This document shows positions 5,335 to 5,916 of a DNA stretch of 5,916 bases, in pieces; position 1 is the first letter of the stretch, and the number at the start of each line of letters is the position of its first letter. The position numbers and the translations under genes were made by a program. The DNA comes from an uncultured Bacillus sp. (GTDB lineage Bacteria; Bacillota; Bacilli; Bacillales; DSM-1321), in assembly GCA_934215995.1 (NCBI GenBank), contig CAKQBC010000162.1, positions 1-5,916 on the forward strand. Direction: 5' to 3'. Below the pieces are notes generated by a model. It did not search any database. It was not told the origin of the DNA and worked only from the letters and a program-made list of their open reading frames with translations.

Positions 5335-5350
5335 TGTTTCATGTGAAACA
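5335..5350. promoter_or_regulatory. parS: parS-like ParB (Spo0J) binding site
   Basis: TGTTTCATGTGAAACA agrees with the bacterial parS consensus TGTTNCACGTGAAACA at all specified positions except one central base (T for C at 5342). The inverted repeat extends one base pair on each side (A5334 with T5351). It lies between genes, as many parS sites do. ParB (Spo0J) loads on such sites and nucleates the complex that recruits SMC and segregates the origin. Most parS sites are near oriC, so a functional site would suggest an origin-proximal location. The match could be chance, but a 15 of 16 match to a specific palindrome is rare in 6 kb. Confidence 0.6.
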
Positions 5351-5596
5351 TTTGTAGAAATTTGCAGATTTTCAGAAATAACAATCCCCCCTCTCGCCTA
5401 CAGCTCCTGTACTTTTACTACCAAAAGTATATTCTAGACAAAAACCATTTTATTAAATTGCAGTCCTGCAACTATAATCCGTATCCTAAAAGGCTTCACT
5501 CCCCCTTTTTGGGCTTGTTCATTGCAAATCTCTCTAATATCATCATCCATAAAAAGGAAAAATTCTATGATTTTTGGAATATTTTTTAAATTAACT

Positions 5597-5615
5597 ATTG
5601 ATAATGATTATCAAT
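5597..5615. promoter_or_regulatory. Fur box (iron-responsive operator)
   Basis: ATTGATAATGATTATCAAT is a perfect 19-base palindrome. It contains the Bacillus 7-1-7 Fur consensus TGATAATNATTATCA without mismatch at 5599-5613. It covers the -35 hexamer of the downstream promoter, so Fur loaded with iron would block RNA polymerase and the gene would be expressed under iron limitation. Confidence 0.95.
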
Positions 5616-5626
5616 TTCAATATAAT
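5598..5626 (+). promoter_or_regulatory. Sigma-A promoter of the siderophore-binding lipoprotein gene
   Basis: TTGATA (5598-5603), a 17-base spacer and a perfect TATAAT (5621-5626), expected start near 5633. The -35 is part of the Fur palindrome. The leader of about 36 bases carries GGGAG (5656-5660) eight bases before the ATG. Confidence 0.9.
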
Positions 5627-5668
5627 AACGAAGAACTATTCATTATTCTGATTTAGGGAGAGAAAAAA

Positions 5669-5916
5669 ATGAAAAAGTATTGGGCATTGGGGTTAAGCAC
5701 TTTATTGGCAGTGAGCCTTGCTGCGTGCGGTGATGACAAGGCAGAACCAAAAACGGATGCAGCAGAAACGAGTGCTGCGGAAGATAAAAAAGCAAAAGAA
5801 GAAGCGTCTGCAGAACAAACGATTACATACCTTGGCGAAGAATACACTTTACCTGGTAAAGTGGAAACAATTGTGGCAGCAAGCCTTGAATCTATGGAAG
5901 ACGCCGCTATTTTGGG
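5669..5916 (+). CDS. Iron-siderophore ABC transporter substrate-binding lipoprotein (FeuA-like), N-terminal part
   Basis: Only the first 82 codons are present, and the gene runs off the right edge. MKKYW followed by the hydrophobic ALGLSTLLAVSLAAC is a lipoprotein signal peptide. The lipobox LAAC has its lipid-modified Cys at 20, so the mature protein is anchored on the outer face of the membrane. Residues 21-50 are a flexible Ala/Glu/Lys/Asp linker. The fold starts at TITYLGEEYTLPGKVETIVAASLESMEDAAIL (51-82), which resembles the start of the periplasmic binding domain of Gram-positive siderophore receptors. FeuA has, from memory, IEYLDKTYEV...ITGSVESMEDAKLL. The SMED segment is shared. The protein would bind a ferric siderophore and hand it to a membrane permease, probably encoded to the right. 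The Fur box directly upstream strongly supports an iron-uptake role. The exact siderophore (catecholate, hydroxamate or carboxylate) cannot be told from this fragment. Confidence 0.9.
   Translation, partial: MKKYWALGLSTLLAVSLAACGDDKAEPKTDAAETSAAEDKKAKEEASAEQTITYLGEEYTLPGKVETIVAASLESMEDAAIL

Larger units (their letters stand above)
5225..5668. other. 444-base non-coding region between hemH and the siderophore-binding lipoprotein gene
   Basis: I see no credible gene here. From left to right it holds the hemH terminator (5252-5277), TCGA-containing inverted repeats (5284-5330), a parS-like 16-mer (5335-5350), and three more inverted repeats: TACTTTT/AAAAGTA (5410-5416 with 5423-5429), TTGCAG/CTGCAA (5458-5463 with 5466-5471) and AAAAGG/CCTTTT (5488-5493 with 5504-5509). 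The Fur-box promoter (5598-5626) and the ribosome binding site (5656-5662) complete it. The sequence becomes markedly AT-rich from about 5510 onward. Confidence 0.7.

Noticed and set aside
5334..5351. ATGTTTCATGTGAAACAT as a terminator hairpin
   Set aside because: There is no T-tract after it on either strand, and the hemH terminator is already present at 5252-5277. The match to parS explains it better.
5362..5589. 75-codon frame with a TTG start in the hemH/lipoprotein gap
   Set aside because: No ribosome binding site, composition (Asn, Ile, Tyr, Phe rich) that simply reflects AT-rich DNA, and several inverted repeats within it.
5653..5847. 64-codon minus-strand frame opposite the lipoprotein gene
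   Set aside because: Antisense to a convincing signal peptide and lipobox preceded by promoter and ribosome binding site.

Overview
The window reads as chromosomal DNA of a low-to-mid GC Bacillota, most likely a Bacillaceae or Planococcaceae relative. The evidence is strong AGGAGG-type ribosome binding sites, a textbook sigma-B promoter in front of a CsbD-family gene, a Bacillus-type 7-1-7 Fur box, a parS-like 16-mer, and hairpin plus T-tract terminators after most genes. I see no insertion sequences, CRISPR arrays, tRNA or rRNA genes or phage genes.

Layout. (1) Bases 1-573, plus strand: the 3' part of an acidic protein I do not recognise. It ends at a strong bidirectional terminator (596-652) shared with the convergent next gene. 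(2) Bases 654-3691, minus strand: three separately expressed genes. Read in transcription order they are an NfrA/NfsA-type FMN nitroreductase (2948-3691), a YegS/BmrU/DgkB-type lipid kinase (1833-2729) and a TIM-barrel protein of the DUF7916 or PEP-phosphonomutase-like type (654-1583). (3) Bases 3705-3887: a divergent promoter region, with a sigma-A promoter reading left into the nitroreductase and a sigma-B promoter reading right into csbD. (4) Bases 3888-5224, plus strand: the small CsbD-like stress protein with its terminator, then a complete ferrochelatase gene (hemH) with its own promoter, a PerR-like box and a terminator. (5) Bases 5225-5668: a 444-base non-coding stretch holding the hemH terminator, a cluster of TCGA-containing inverted repeats, a parS-like 16-mer (5335-5350), further inverted repeats, and a Fur-box promoter. 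(6) Bases 5669 to the right edge: the start of an iron-siderophore (FeuA-like) substrate-binding lipoprotein, cut by the window.

How it fits together. The right third is an iron and heme neighbourhood. A ferrochelatase inserts iron into porphyrin, and next to it a siderophore-binding lipoprotein under a near-ideal Fur box brings iron in. The ferrochelatase looks like the E. coli/proteobacterial type and not the short coproporphyrin ferrochelatase typical of Bacillus, and it is not in a hemE-hemH-hemY cluster. It may be a second or transferred enzyme, possibly peroxide-regulated. The middle section (nitroreductase, CsbD) suggests redox and general stress. The left genes (lipid kinase, TIM-barrel protein) are solitary housekeeping-type genes with no visible operon partners.

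The observations most worth a second look are the parS-like site, the unusual ferrochelatase type with its regulatory box and C-terminal tail, and the poorly characterised TIM-barrel protein.
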